Assembly (NCBI GenBank): GCA_023415775.1
Contig: JAEZJM010000027.1
Location: forward strand, 1-64,000
Length of the DNA stretch: 64,000 nt
Source: Bacillota bacterium
GTDB lineage: Bacteria > Bacillota > Negativicutes > Sporomusales > UBA7701
Direction of reading: 5' to 3'
Below are positions 8,388-16,828 of the stretch, piece after piece (within the stretch, counting starts at the first letter, position 1; each line of letters opens with the position of its first letter). A model generated the notes under the pieces. It was given only the letters and a program-made list of their open reading frames with translations. It was not told where the DNA came from and ran no database searches. Both the position numbers and the translations under genes were made by a program.

Positions 8388-8888
8388 ATGGCCAGAATTG
8401 ATCACGCGAATCTCGACCTTAAGGAGAAAGTCGTATTTATAAACCGGGTTGCAAAGGTCGTTAAAGGCGGCCGGCGTTTCTCTTTCAGCGCGCTGGTGGT
8501 TGTCGGCGACGGCAACGGCTATGTGGGCGCAGGCCTGGGTAAGGCTGCGGAAGTGCCGGAGGCTATTCGCAAGGGTATCGAAGATGCGAAGAAAAATCTT
8601 ATTAAGGTTCCTCTCGTCGGGACGACGATTACTCACGAGACGGTGGGCGTTTTCGGGGCAGGCAAGGTTTTGCTGAAGCCGGCTTCCGAGGGTACCGGCG
8701 TTATCGCCGGCGGTCCTGTCCGTGCGGTTCTCGAGCTGGCGGGTATCCACGATATTCTCACGAAGTCCCTGGGTTCGTCCAACGCCAATAACGCGGTGCG
8801 CGCCACTCTCAAGGGGCTCGAGCAGCTTAAACGGGCCGAGCAGGTTGCCCAGCTGCGCGGTAAAACGGTTCAGGAACTTCTGGGCTAA
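8388..8888 (+). CDS. rpsE: 30S ribosomal protein S5
   Basis: A protein of 166 residues with the S5 N-terminal double-stranded RNA-binding domain signature GGRRFSFSALVVVGDGNGYVG (starting near residue 27) and the C-terminal domain. S5 takes part in decoding accuracy. AAAGGAGGG precedes the ATG. Confidence 0.98.
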   Translation: MARIDHANLDLKEKVVFINRVAKVVKGGRRFSFSALVVVGDGNGYVGAGLGKAAEVPEAIRKGIEDAKKNLIKVPLVGTTITHETVGVFGAGKVLLKPASEGTGVIAGGPVRAVLELAGIHDILTKSLGSSNANNAVRATLKGLEQLKRAEQVAQLRGKTVQELLG

Positions 8889-8900
8889 GGAGGAAAGGCC

Positions 8901-9086
8901 ATGGCGAAGCTTAAGATTACTCTTACCCGCAGCCTGATTGGCCGCCAGGAGGATCAGCGCGCAACTGTGAAGGCGCTCGGCCTGGGCAAGGTTAACAGCT
9001 CGGTTATTCAGGATGATTCCCCTGCTATCCGCGGCATGGTGCGCAAGGTTGAACATCTTGTCAGTGTTGAAGAAGTACAAGATTAG
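8901..9086 (+). CDS. rpmD: 50S ribosomal protein L30
   Basis: A protein of 61 residues: KLKITLTRSLIGR at the start and MVRKVEHLVSVEE at the end match L30. It lies between rpsE and rplO as in most Bacillota. TAAGGAGG from the rpsE stop serves as its ribosome site. Confidence 0.97.
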   Translation: MAKLKITLTRSLIGRQEDQRATVKALGLGKVNSSVIQDDSPAIRGMVRKVEHLVSVEEVQD

Positions 9087-9104
9087 TCGAGGAGGTGTTG
9101 CCGT

Positions 9105-9545
9105 ATGAAATTGCACGATCTAGCTCCAGCGCCCGGTTCTAAGAAGGAACGTACGCGGGTGGGCAGGGGTCTTGGTTCGGGTCTCGGCAAAACGGCCGGC
9201 AAAGGCCACAAGGGCCAGAACGCCCGTGCCGGCGGCGGCGTCCGTCCCGGTTTCGAAGGCGGCCAGATGCCGATTTACCGCCGACTGCCGAAACGTGGTT
9301 TCTATAATAAGTTCGGTATGGAGTATACCGAGGTCAATGTGTGGCAGCTCAACCGTTTTGAGGCCGGTACGGTGGTCGATCCCGTCCTGCTGGTTGAGGC
9401 TGGTGTCATTAAGAATGTCCGCGACGGCATCCGCATACTTGGCAACGGGGAGCTGGAAAAGTCTCTGACGGTTAGGGCCAACGGCTTTACGAAGGCCGCA
9501 ATGGAAAAAATCCAGGCCGCCGGCGGCAAAGTCGAGGTGATCTAG
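9105..9545 (+). CDS. rplO: 50S ribosomal protein L15
   Basis: A protein of 146 residues with the basic, glycine-rich N-terminus of L15 (RVGRGLGSGLGKTAGKGHKG near residue 19) and the compact C-terminal domain ending AAGGKVEVI. L15 reaches deep into 23S rRNA. The stop abuts the GTG of secY with no gap. Confidence 0.97.
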   Translation: MKLHDLAPAPGSKKERTRVGRGLGSGLGKTAGKGHKGQNARAGGGVRPGFEGGQMPIYRRLPKRGFYNKFGMEYTEVNVWQLNRFEAGTVVDPVLLVEAGVIKNVRDGIRILGNGELEKSLTVRANGFTKAAMEKIQAAGGKVEVI

Positions 9546-10802
9546 GTGCTTTCGGCCCTATCTAATGTGGTCAAGATTCCCGAGCTCAGGCAGAAGGTAA
9601 TGTTCACGCTGCTGATGTTTCTCGTTTTCCGCGCCGGGACTCATGTTCCCGTGCCGGGCGTGAATGCAGCTATGATTGAACAGCTTTTCAACCAGGGCAA
9701 CCTGTTCGGGCTCCTCGATCTTTTTTCGGGCGGCGCGCTGAGCAAGTTCTCGGTGTTCGCAATGAGCATCACCCCCTATATCAATTCTTCGATTATCATG
9801 CAACTGTTGACGGTTGTTGTGCCGAAGTTTGAACAGTGGGCGAAAGAGGGCGACGAGGGCCGGAAGAAGATTACCCAGATCACCCGCTATGGAACGGTGC
9901 TGCTGGGCTTCATCCAGGCGATCGGTATGGCTTACGGCCTGAAGGTGGCCATTCTGAATCCCGGCATCGGTTCGATCATTCTGATAGCTTTGACGCTCAC
10001 CGCCGGCACCACTTTCCTGATGTGGCTCGGCGAGCAGATTACCGAGAAGGGGATCGGCAACGGTATTTCGCTGATAATCTTCGCCGGTATCGTGTCCCGT
10101 CTGCCGGACGGCCTGAACGTTATGTACCAGTATGTTAAGGCCGGCACGGTCAATTATTTCAATGTCGCGCTGTTTATCATTATCGCGGTGGCCATGATTG
10201 TGTTTGTTATTCTGATCCAGCAGGGCCAGCGCAAGATCCCCGTGCAGTACGCCAAACGGGTCGTTGGGCGCAAGATGTACGGCGGTCATTCGACTCATAT
10301 CCCGCTGAAGGTTAACCAGGCGGGCGTTATTCCGATCATCTTTGCGTCATCCGTGCTGATGTTCCCGATAACCATCGCCCAGTTTGTTGATGTTGAATGG
10401 GTGAAGACGGTGGCAGGGTGGTTTGCGTGGGGTACGATGCTGAATACGACGCTTTATGCGCTTCTCATCATCTTTTTCACGTATTTCTACACTGCGGTTA
10501 CCATGAACATATCGGATATGGCAGAGAATATGAAAAAATACGGCGGCTTCATCCCCGGCCTCCGTCCGGGCAAACCGACCGCCGACTACCTAGATCGCGT
10601 CATGACCAGGATCACTCTCGCCGGCGCCATCTTCCTCGCTTTTATCGCCATCTTGCCTAATATTGTGGTGTGGGTGACGAATATCGAGGGGATTTACTTC
10701 GGCGGCACTGCGCTGCTCATTGTTGTTGGCGTGGCGCTCGATACCATGAAGCAGATCGAGGCGGTCATCCTGATGCGCCATTATCAGGGCTTCATGAAGT
10801 AG
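9546..10802 (+). CDS. secY: Protein translocase subunit SecY
   Basis: A protein of 418 residues with about ten hydrophobic segments, the SecY pore of the Sec translocase in the plasma membrane. It starts with LSALSNVVKIPELRQKVMFTLLMF and has the conserved GLLDLFSGGALSKFSVFAMSI plug region near residue 60 and the cytoplasmic loop with GQRKIPVQYAKR near residue 227. The start is GTG immediately after the rplO stop; the ribosome site lies inside rplO. Length is normal. Confidence 0.98.
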   Translation: MLSALSNVVKIPELRQKVMFTLLMFLVFRAGTHVPVPGVNAAMIEQLFNQGNLFGLLDLFSGGALSKFSVFAMSITPYINSSIIMQLLTVVVPKFEQWAKEGDEGRKKITQITRYGTVLLGFIQAIGMAYGLKVAILNPGIGSIILIALTLTAGTTFLMWLGEQITEKGIGNGISLIIFAGIVSRLPDGLNVMYQYVKAGTVNYFNVALFIIIAVAMIVFVILIQQGQRKIPVQYAKRVVGRKMYGGHSTHIPLKVNQAGVIPIIFASSVLMFPITIAQFVDVEWVKTVAGWFAWGTMLNTTLYALLIIFFTYFYTAVTMNISDMAENMKKYGGFIPGLRPGKPTADYLDRVMTRITLAGAIFLAFIAILPNIVVWVTNIEGIYFGGTALLIVVGVALDTMKQIEAVILMRHYQGFMK

Positions 10803-10814
10803 GAGGTGCGCTCA

Positions 10815-11468
10815 GTGTTTATTCTGCTTATGGGTCCGCCGGGGGCCGGCAAGGGCACTCAGGCGGCACTGTTGGTGGAGAAGTATCGTATTCCGCATAT
10901 TTCGACGGGCGATATGTTCCGGGCGGCGGTGAAGGAGGGTACTCCCCTCGGTCTCGAGGCCAAACGGTATATGGACGCAGGCGGTCTGGTGCCGGATAGT
11001 GTGACGATCGGCATCGTGAAGGAGCGCCTGGCGAAGCCCGATTGTAAGGATGGGTTTATTCTCGACGGTTTCCCCCGTACGTTGGAGCAGGCGGCCGCAC
11101 TGGATACGACGCTGACCGAGCTGGGTATCAAGCTTACCAGGGTGGTCAATATTACGGTGCCGGACGACGAGCTGGTGAGGCGGATGACGGGGCGGCGGAT
11201 CTGCAAGGGTTGCGGCGCCACCTATCATGTGGCTTTTAACCCGCCGGCGGCGGCTGACAGGTGCGACAAGTGCGGCGGCGAGATTTTCCAGCGGGCTGAC
11301 GATAAGGAGGAGACGGTGGCGAAGCGCCTTGAGGTGTACCAGGCTCAGACGCAGCCGCTTATCGGCTACTACCGGGAGAAGGGGCTTTATGCCGAGATCG
11401 ACGGCCGGCAGGCTATCGATGAGGTGTTGGCCGCTATCGATATTAGCCTGCGGGGCGCCGGGGCATGA
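10815..11468 (+). CDS. adk: Adenylate kinase, zinc-LID type
   Basis: A protein of 217 residues that interconverts AMP plus ATP and two ADP. GTG at 10815 is preferred to an in-frame GTG at 10806 because AGGAGG at 10801-10806 is then eight bases away. It has the P-loop GPPGAGKGTQ at the N-terminus, the DGFPRT motif, and a LID with CKGC and CDKC, so the LID binds zinc as in many Gram-positive enzymes. It overlaps map by four bases. Confidence 0.97.
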   Translation: MFILLMGPPGAGKGTQAALLVEKYRIPHISTGDMFRAAVKEGTPLGLEAKRYMDAGGLVPDSVTIGIVKERLAKPDCKDGFILDGFPRTLEQAAALDTTLTELGIKLTRVVNITVPDDELVRRMTGRRICKGCGATYHVAFNPPAAADRCDKCGGEIFQRADDKEETVAKRLEVYQAQTQPLIGYYREKGLYAEIDGRQAIDEVLAAIDISLRGAGA

Positions 11469-12211
11469 TTATTCTCAAGTCCGAACGTGAGTTGCGCTAT
11501 ATGCGCGACGCGGGTAGGATCGTCGCGGGAGCGCTTGAGGAAGTGAAAAAAGCTGCCCTGCCTGATGTGACTACGCAGGAACTGGATAAGGTTGCCGAAG
11601 AATATATCAAGGGCGCCGGCGCCATTCCGGCTTTCAAGGGCTACCACGGCTTCCCCGGCAATATCTGCACTTCGGTGAATGAGCAGGTGGTGCACGGCAT
11701 CCCCGGACTAAGACGCCTGAAAAGTGGAGATAATGTAAGTATTGATATCGGGGCGGTAATAAATGGATATTATGGCGACGCCGCCATCACGGTCCCGGTG
11801 GGCGAGGTTGACGCCGAGGTGGCGAAGCTCATCGAGGTGACTGAGGCTTCCCTGAATAAGGGACTCGAACAGGCGGTGGCGGGGAATAAGCTCAGCGATA
11901 TCTCCCACGCCGTCCAGGTCGAGGCTGAAGCCCACGGATACGGTGTTGTCCGCGATTATGTTGGTCATGGCATCGGGCGCAATATGCATGAGGATCCCCA
12001 AATCCCGAACTACGGCCCTCCCGGCCGCGGCCCGCGCCTTAAACCGGGCATGACGCTGGCGATCGAGCCGATGATTAATTTGGGCACTTACGGAGTAAGG
12101 ACGCTGGATGACGGTTGGACGGTGGTTACGACCGACGGCAAACGGTCGGCCCATTTCGAACATACTGTCGTCGTCACTGAGAACGGACCGGAAATTTTGA
12201 CCAAACTGTAG
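11465..12211 (+). CDS. map: Methionine aminopeptidase, type I
   Basis: A protein of 248 residues that removes the initiator methionine. The five metal ligands of the pita-bread fold are recognisable: the two Asp in DIGAVINGYYGDAAIT, the His in GHGIGRNMHEDP, the Glu in AIEPMI and the Glu in VVVTENGPE. There is no N-terminal zinc extension. The position after adk is canonical. Confidence 0.97.
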   Translation: MIILKSERELRYMRDAGRIVAGALEEVKKAALPDVTTQELDKVAEEYIKGAGAIPAFKGYHGFPGNICTSVNEQVVHGIPGLRRLKSGDNVSIDIGAVINGYYGDAAITVPVGEVDAEVAKLIEVTEASLNKGLEQAVAGNKLSDISHAVQVEAEAHGYGVVRDYVGHGIGRNMHEDPQIPNYGPPGRGPRLKPGMTLAIEPMINLGTYGVRTLDDGWTVVTTDGKRSAHFEHTVVVTENGPEILTKL

Positions 12212-12223
12212 GGGGAAAGTTCC

Positions 12224-12541
12224 GTGTCGGTTGACAGGATAGCGCTCGGTCAGGCGGTCCGCTCGCTGGCCGGCCGCGACCGGGGACGACTGTATCTGGT
12301 GGTCGGGTTTTCACCACCTTATATCCTGGTGGCGGATGGCCGCGACCGCGGGGCGACTAAGCCGAAGAAGAAGAATGTCCGGCATGTCGGCGTGCTGAAG
12401 TTTATTGACGAAGGTGTCGCAGCTTTGATCACCGGCGGGAGGAAAGCGACCGACCGCGAGATCCGCGCGGCTTTGAGCGCAGCGACTGGCATCAGTAGCG
12501 ATGCGGACGAGGAGGGAATCTCATGTCCAAGCAAGATGTAA
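12224..12541 (+). CDS. KOW-domain RNA-binding protein (L14e-like)
   Basis: A small basic protein of 105 residues with a GTG start behind AGGGGGAAAG. A KOW-like beta-barrel is seen at residues 8-34 (GQAVRSLAGRDRGRLYLVVG), followed by the basic KPKKKNVRHVG. Proteins of this kind often sit between map and infA in Clostridia and Negativicutes and are annotated as L14e/L6e/L27e-like; their role is not established. It overlaps infA by 19 bases, suggesting coupled translation. Confidence 0.85.
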   Translation: MSVDRIALGQAVRSLAGRDRGRLYLVVGFSPPYILVADGRDRGATKPKKKNVRHVGVLKFIDEGVAALITGGRKATDREIRAALSAATGISSDADEEGISCPSKM

Positions 12542-12741
12542 TCGAGGTGGAAGGCACCGTTGTCGAGGCATTGCCCAACGCCATGTTCCAGGTCAAGTTG
12601 GAGAACGGGCATGTCGTTATGGCACACATATCCGGCAAGATCAGGATGAATTTCATCCGCATCCTGCCTGGGGATAGAGTAACGGTAGAACTGACGCCGT
12701 ACGACCTCAAACGCGGTCGTATCACTTACCGCTTTAAGTAG
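12523..12741 (+). CDS. infA: Translation initiation factor IF-1
   Basis: A protein of 72 residues, the exact usual length, a single S1/OB-fold domain (VIEVEGTVVEALPNAMF to LKRGRITYRFK). IF-1 occupies the ribosomal A site during initiation. GAGGAGGG lies just before the ATG, inside the upstream gene. Confidence 0.98.
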   Translation: MSKQDVIEVEGTVVEALPNAMFQVKLENGHVVMAHISGKIRMNFIRILPGDRVTVELTPYDLKRGRITYRFK

Positions 12742-12767
12742 TGGGGACTAGAGGAGGTTTTTGAGTC

Positions 12768-12881
12768 ATGAAGGTTAGACCGTCGGTCAAGCCCATCTGT
12801 GAAAAGTGCAAGGTCATCAAACGCAAGGGCAATGTTATGGTGATTTGCGAAAATCCGAAGCATAAGCAAAGACAAGGTTAG
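12768..12881 (+). CDS. rpmJ: 50S ribosomal protein L36, zinc form
   Basis: A protein of 37 residues beginning MKVRPSVKPICEKC and ending KHKQRQG. The zinc ligands CxxC, C and H are all present (CEKC, then C in VICENPKH, then H). Preceded by GAGGAGG. Its place between infA and rpsM is canonical. Confidence 0.97.
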   Translation: MKVRPSVKPICEKCKVIKRKGNVMVICENPKHKQRQG

Positions 12882-12895
12882 GAGGTGCAGATTAA

Positions 12896-13270
12896 ATGGC
12901 GCGTATTGCCGGAGTAGACTTACCGCGTGATAAACGGATCGAAGTTGCTTTGACATATATCTATGGTCTCGGTTTGACTCTTTCGAAGGAGATTGTCGCT
13001 ACCACGGGCATCAATCCCGATACCCGGGTGCGGGATCTTACGGAAGAGGAGATTTCCAAGCTGAGGGAAGCCATCGATAAGAATTACAAGGTCGAGGGCG
13101 ACCTGCGCCGCGAGGAACAGCTGAATATCAAGCGGCTGATTGAGATCGGCTCGTATCGCGGCAAGCGTCACCGTATGGGCCTGCCGGTCCGCGGTCAGCG
13201 GACCAAGACGAACGCCCGGACCCGCAAGGGACCGAAGAAGACGGTCGGCGTAAAACGGAAGTCGAAGTAG
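12896..13270 (+). CDS. rpsM: 30S ribosomal protein S13
   Basis: A protein of 124 residues. It begins ARIAGVDLPRDKRIEVALTYIYG and carries the S13 signature GSYRGKRHRMGLPVRGQRT near residue 87, then a basic tail. S13 contacts the P-site tRNA and 50S bridge. TTAGGAGGTG from the rpmJ end precedes the ATG. Confidence 0.98.
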   Translation: MARIAGVDLPRDKRIEVALTYIYGLGLTLSKEIVATTGINPDTRVRDLTEEEISKLREAIDKNYKVEGDLRREEQLNIKRLIEIGSYRGKRHRMGLPVRGQRTKTNARTRKGPKKTVGVKRKSK

Positions 13271-13282
13271 GAGGGATAAAGA

Positions 13283-13678
13283 TTGGTAGCGAAGAAAGTT
13301 GCCGCCAGGCCTAAACGGAAGGAACGCAAGAATATCGAGTATGGCGTGGCCCATATTCGTTCGACGTTCAATAATACTATCGTGACGATCACGGACCAGA
13401 AGGGCAATGCCATTTCTTGGGCCAGCGCCGGCGGGATGGGCTTCAAGGGCTCGCGTAAAAGCACGCCTTTCGCTGCCCAGATGGCGGCCGAGCAGGCTGC
13501 CAAAGCGGCGATGGAACACGGCATGAAGCAGATCGAGGTTTTCGTGAAGGGTCCGGGTTCGGGACGCGAGGCGGCGATCCGCTCGCTGCAGGCCGCCGGG
13601 CTTGAGGTCAACCTGATCAAGGATGTCACGCCCATTCCCCACAACGGCTGCCGTCCGCCCAAACGCAGAAGAGTATAA
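13283..13678 (+). CDS. rpsK: 30S ribosomal protein S11
   Basis: A protein of 131 residues with a TTG start behind TAGGAGGG. It has the S11 landmarks STFNNTIVTITD and the terminal HNGCRPPKRRRV. S11 lines the mRNA path at the platform. Confidence 0.97.
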   Translation: MVAKKVAARPKRKERKNIEYGVAHIRSTFNNTIVTITDQKGNAISWASAGGMGFKGSRKSTPFAAQMAAEQAAKAAMEHGMKQIEVFVKGPGSGREAAIRSLQAAGLEVNLIKDVTPIPHNGCRPPKRRRV

Positions 13679-13702
13679 GATTTCGGGAGGTGTTAGACAA
13701 GA

Positions 13703-14335
13703 ATGGCAAGATATATTGAGGCTGTTTGCAGACAGTGCCGCCGCGAGGGGTCGAAGCTGTACCTGAAGGGCGACAGATGCTATAGCGACAAGTGCGCGTT
13801 CACCCGGCGCGGCTATGCCCCAGGCCAGCACGGCCAGGGACAGGCTCGCAAGAAGGTTTCCGAGTACGGCACTCAGCTGCGCGAGAAGCAGAAGACCCGC
13901 CGTATCTATGGTGTGCTTGAGCGCCAATTCCGCAATTATTTTGAGAAGGCCGACCGGCAGAAGGGCATCACCGGCGAGAATCTCCTCGTGCTGCTGGAAA
14001 GGCGGCTGGATAATGTGGCGTTCCGTCTCGGGCTCGCTTCGAGCCGCACCCAGGCCAGGCAGCTGGTTCGCCATGGCCATTTCGCCGTGAACGGCCGCCG
14101 TGTGGATATTCCCTCTTTCCTGGTTAAGGCGAACGATGTTATCACTGTTGCCGAGGCCAGCAAGGATGCGCCGATTATCAAGGAGATGGCCGAAGGTCTG
14201 GCTACCAAGACGGTGCCGGCATGGCTGGAGCTTAACGCTGCCGGTATGAGCGGCAAGGTTTTGCGGTATCCGACCCGGGAGGAAATTGATGTTCCCGTTC
14301 AGGAACATTTCATTGTTGAATTGTACTCCCGTTAA
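13703..14335 (+). CDS. rpsD: 30S ribosomal protein S4, zinc-containing form
   Basis: A protein of 210 residues. The N-terminus has the cysteine set CRQC followed by CYSDKC, the zinc-binding form of S4. The S4 RNA-binding domain (LERRLDNVAFRLGLASSRTQARQLV) follows near residue 97. S4 nucleates 30S assembly. The 62-base gap to rpoA shows no terminator. Confidence 0.97.
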   Translation: MARYIEAVCRQCRREGSKLYLKGDRCYSDKCAFTRRGYAPGQHGQGQARKKVSEYGTQLREKQKTRRIYGVLERQFRNYFEKADRQKGITGENLLVLLERRLDNVAFRLGLASSRTQARQLVRHGHFAVNGRRVDIPSFLVKANDVITVAEASKDAPIIKEMAEGLATKTVPAWLELNAAGMSGKVLRYPTREEIDVPVQEHFIVELYSR

Positions 14336-14397
14336 TCTGCCCTCAACAATGGAGACGGCGTAACTTTTAGTTCGCGCGAAGAGGAGGGTATTTCCGG

Positions 14398-15357
14398 ATG
14401 ATGGAAATCGAAAAACCGAAGATCGAGATAGTGGAGATCAGCGAGGACAACCGTTACGGCAAGTTCGTCTGCGAACCGCTGGAGAGGGGCTACGGCATTA
14501 CTCTCGGCAACAGCCTGCGCCGCATCCTGCTGTCGTCGCTGCCCGGCGCGGCGGTGACGTCGGTGAAGATCGACGGCGTCCTCCATGAGTTTTCCACGAT
14601 TCCCGGTGTTCGGGAAGACGTTACCGACATAATCCTTAACCTCAAGGAGCTCTTTATCAAGCTGCACGGCGATGAGACGAAGATCGTGCGCATCGAGAAG
14701 GAGGGCGAGGGCGAGGTCAAGGCCGCCGATATTATCACCGATCCCGATGTGGAGATTCTCAATACCGATCTGCATATCGCGACTTTGTCGGCGGGCAGTT
14801 CGCTTCGCATGGAGATAACGGTCGAGCGTGGGCGCGGCTATGTGCCGGCTGACAAGAACAAGAAGCCCGACCATGTTATCGGTGTTATCCCGGTGGATTC
14901 GATCTTTTCCCCGATCCTTAGGGTTAATTATAATGTCACCGATACCCGCGTCGGTAACGTCACCGATTATGATAAACTGACGCTTGAGATCTGGACCGAC
15001 GGCAGCATCCGCCCCGAAGAAGCGGTGAGCAAGTCGGCCGGGATCATGGTGGCTCACCTGAAGTTGTTCCAGAATATCGCCGGGGCGGCCGCCGAGGACG
15101 AGGGCGGCGACGGGCCGTTTACCGAGTCGGCGGAAGATGCCGGCACTAAGACGATGGAGATGACCATCGAGGATCTGGAGTTGTCTGTCCGGTCTTACAA
15201 TTGCCTGAAACGGGCCGGCATTAACACGGTGGCCGAGCTTGTTCAGAAGACCGAAGAAGATATGATGAAAGTACGCAACCTCGGCCGCAAGTCTTTGGAC
15301 GAGGTCAAGAAGAAGCTGGGCGAACTCGGGTTGTCGCTGGCTGAAAGCGAAGATTAA
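14398..15357 (+). CDS. rpoA: RNA polymerase alpha subunit
   Basis: A protein of 319 residues. The N-terminal dimerisation domain covers about residues 1-230, with the conserved GYGITLGNSLRRILLSSLPG near residue 31. After an acidic linker (AAAEDEGGDG) comes the C-terminal domain that binds UP elements and activators (LKRAGINTVAELVQKTEEDM). Two adjacent ATG codons are possible starts, behind GAGGAGGG. Confidence 0.98.
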   Translation: MMEIEKPKIEIVEISEDNRYGKFVCEPLERGYGITLGNSLRRILLSSLPGAAVTSVKIDGVLHEFSTIPGVREDVTDIILNLKELFIKLHGDETKIVRIEKEGEGEVKAADIITDPDVEILNTDLHIATLSAGSSLRMEITVERGRGYVPADKNKKPDHVIGVIPVDSIFSPILRVNYNVTDTRVGNVTDYDKLTLEIWTDGSIRPEEAVSKSAGIMVAHLKLFQNIAGAAAEDEGGDGPFTESAEDAGTKTMEMTIEDLELSVRSYNCLKRAGINTVAELVQKTEEDMMKVRNLGRKSLDEVKKKLGELGLSLAESED

Positions 15358-15374
15358 AGGAGGGAGGGTGACTC

Positions 15375-15713
15375 ATGTTTTACCGCAAACTTGGACGCGA
15401 TTCCAGCGCGCGCAAGGCGCTGTTCCGCAGCATTTTGACTTCCTTCTTTGCCCACGGGCGCATCGAGACGACCGAGATGAAAGCTAAGGAAGCAAGCAAG
15501 CTGGCCGCGAAGATGATCACGCTGGCCAAAAAGGGTGATCTGCACGCCCGCCGTCAGGCTCTGTCTTTCCTGATGGACGAGACTGTGGTGACGAAGCTGT
15601 TCGAAGAGGTCGGCCCGAAGTACAAGGACCGCCAGGGCGGTTACACCCGCATCATGAAGCTGGGGCCCCGCCGCGGCGACGCCGCGCCGATGGCCATTCT
15701 CGAACTGGTTTAG
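15375..15713 (+). CDS. rplQ: 50S ribosomal protein L17
   Basis: A protein of 112 residues: FYRKLGRDSSARKALFRSILTSFF is the L17 signature and GGYTRIMKLGPRRGDAAPMAI the conserved end. AAAGGAGGGAGG precedes the ATG. It closes the alpha operon and is followed by a clear terminator. Confidence 0.98.
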   Translation: MFYRKLGRDSSARKALFRSILTSFFAHGRIETTEMKAKEASKLAAKMITLAKKGDLHARRQALSFLMDETVVTKLFEEVGPKYKDRQGGYTRIMKLGPRRGDAAPMAILELV

Positions 15714-15722
15714 GGTGAAGAC

Positions 15723-15767
15723 CCAGGTGACAGTGGCGTGCTTTCGCGGTCGCCTGGTTTTCGTTTA
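15723..15767 (+). terminator. Intrinsic terminator after rplQ
   Basis: CCAGGTGAC (15723-15731) pairs fully with GTCGCCTGG (15749-15757, one G-U pair), followed by TTTTCGTTT. It marks the end of the ribosomal superoperon. A second GC stem (GGGCGGCC/GGCCGCCC, 15791-15808) lies further down in the same gap and may add to it. Confidence 0.85.
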
Positions 15768-15860
15768 TAAGTTTCAGCGGGTTATACACGGGGCGGCCTT
15801 TGGCCGCCCTTATCTGCCTGTTCGAGGCAGGGCCGCTCTTTTGCTCCGTTATAATGCCGA

Positions 15861-15978
15861 TTCTGCTTAAAAAGCTCCAGATGGAAGGCGCACCGGAAGA
15901 TGCGCCGCGACGCGTACTCGGAACGTACGCTAGCAAGCATCTGAGGAGCAACGCCGCAGATGGTCTTTTTAAGCAGAA
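15861..15978. repeat. Dispersed intergenic repeat, copy A
   Basis: First of four related elements in the window. A perfect 14-base inverted pair (TTCTGCTTAAAAAG at 15861-15874, CTTTTTAAGCAGAA at 15965-15978) frames a core that begins CTCCAGATGGAAGGCGC and ends GAGGAGCAACGCCGCAGATGG. The inside carries CGTAC and GTACG blocks. It lies between the rplQ terminator and ecfA1. Function unknown; a small non-autonomous mobile element or a structured RNA are both possible. Confidence 0.8.
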
Positions 15979-16003
15979 TTAACGTTTAAGGAGATTGACC
16001 TAG

Positions 16004-16828
16004 ATGATAAAAACGATAAATCTGCGTCATTCTTACCCCGGCCCCGATGGGACCGAGGTGGTGGCGCTTGAGGATATCAGCTTGTCCGTCGGCGCGGGCG
16101 AGTTCGTGGCGATCATCGGCGCGAACGGCTCGGGTAAGTCGACGCTGGCCAAGCATTTCAACGCCCTGCTCGCGCCCACCGGCGGCGAGTGCCTGGTGGA
16201 GGGGCTGAGCACTGCGGCAGCGGAGAATATGTGGCCGATCCGCCAGAGGGTGGGCATGGTCTTCCAGAACCCCGACAACCAGATTGTGGCGGCGGTGGTG
16301 GAGGAGGATGTCGCTTTCGGGCCGGAGAACCTGGGGGTGGCGCCGCCCGAGATCGCGGCCAGGGTGACCGAAGCCCTGGCGCTTGTGGGGATGGAGGATT
16401 ACCGTTATCATGGGCCGCATTTGCTGTCCGGCGGGCAGAAGCAGCGGGTGGCGATCGCCGGTGTGTTGGCGATGCGCCCGAAGTGCCTGGTGCTGGATGA
16501 GCCGACGGCGATGCTCGATCCGCAGGGCCGCGGCGAGGTTCTGGCGACTGTCGTCCGCCTGAACAAGGCGGAGGGGATTACGGTCGTGTACATAACGCAT
16601 TTTATGGAGGAGGCGGTGGCGGCCGACCGTGTCGTGGTGCTCGACGGCGGCAGGGTGGCGCTGACCGGGCGGCCGGCGGAGGTTTTTAGCCGGGTGGCGG
16701 AGCTCAGGGCTTTTGGCCTGGATGCGCCGTTGGCGGCGGATGTGGCTGCGCGCCTGCGGGCAGCCGGGCTCGAGGTGCCGGCCGGGATCATCACCGACGA
16801 GGAATTGGCGGTGGCGCTATGCCGATAG
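16004..16828 (+). CDS. ecfA1: ECF transporter ATPase EcfA1 (CbiO-type)
   Basis: A protein of 274 residues, an ABC ATPase of the energy-coupling factor module that powers vitamin and metal uptake by separate S components. It shows Walker A GANGSGKS (near residue 38), the Q-loop in FQNPDNQIV, the signature LSGGQKQRVAIAG and Walker B CLVLDEPTAMLDP. The FQNPDNQ form of the Q-loop is typical of EcfA. It overlaps ecfA2 by ten bases. Confidence 0.96.
   Translation: MIKTINLRHSYPGPDGTEVVALEDISLSVGAGEFVAIIGANGSGKSTLAKHFNALLAPTGGECLVEGLSTAAAENMWPIRQRVGMVFQNPDNQIVAAVVEEDVAFGPENLGVAPPEIAARVTEALALVGMEDYRYHGPHLLSGGQKQRVAIAGVLAMRPKCLVLDEPTAMLDPQGRGEVLATVVRLNKAEGITVVYITHFMEEAVAADRVVVLDGGRVALTGRPAEVFSRVAELRAFGLDAPLAADVAARLRAAGLEVPAGIITDEELAVALCR

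Noticed and set aside
12224..12541. Calling the KOW protein ribosomal protein L14e
   Set aside because: L14e is archaeal/eukaryotic; the similarity is only at the level of the KOW barrel, so a neutral name is used.
15850..15855. TATAAT as the ecfA1 promoter
   Set aside because: The -10 hexamer is perfect, but the sequence 17 bases upstream (GCAGGG) does not resemble a -35.
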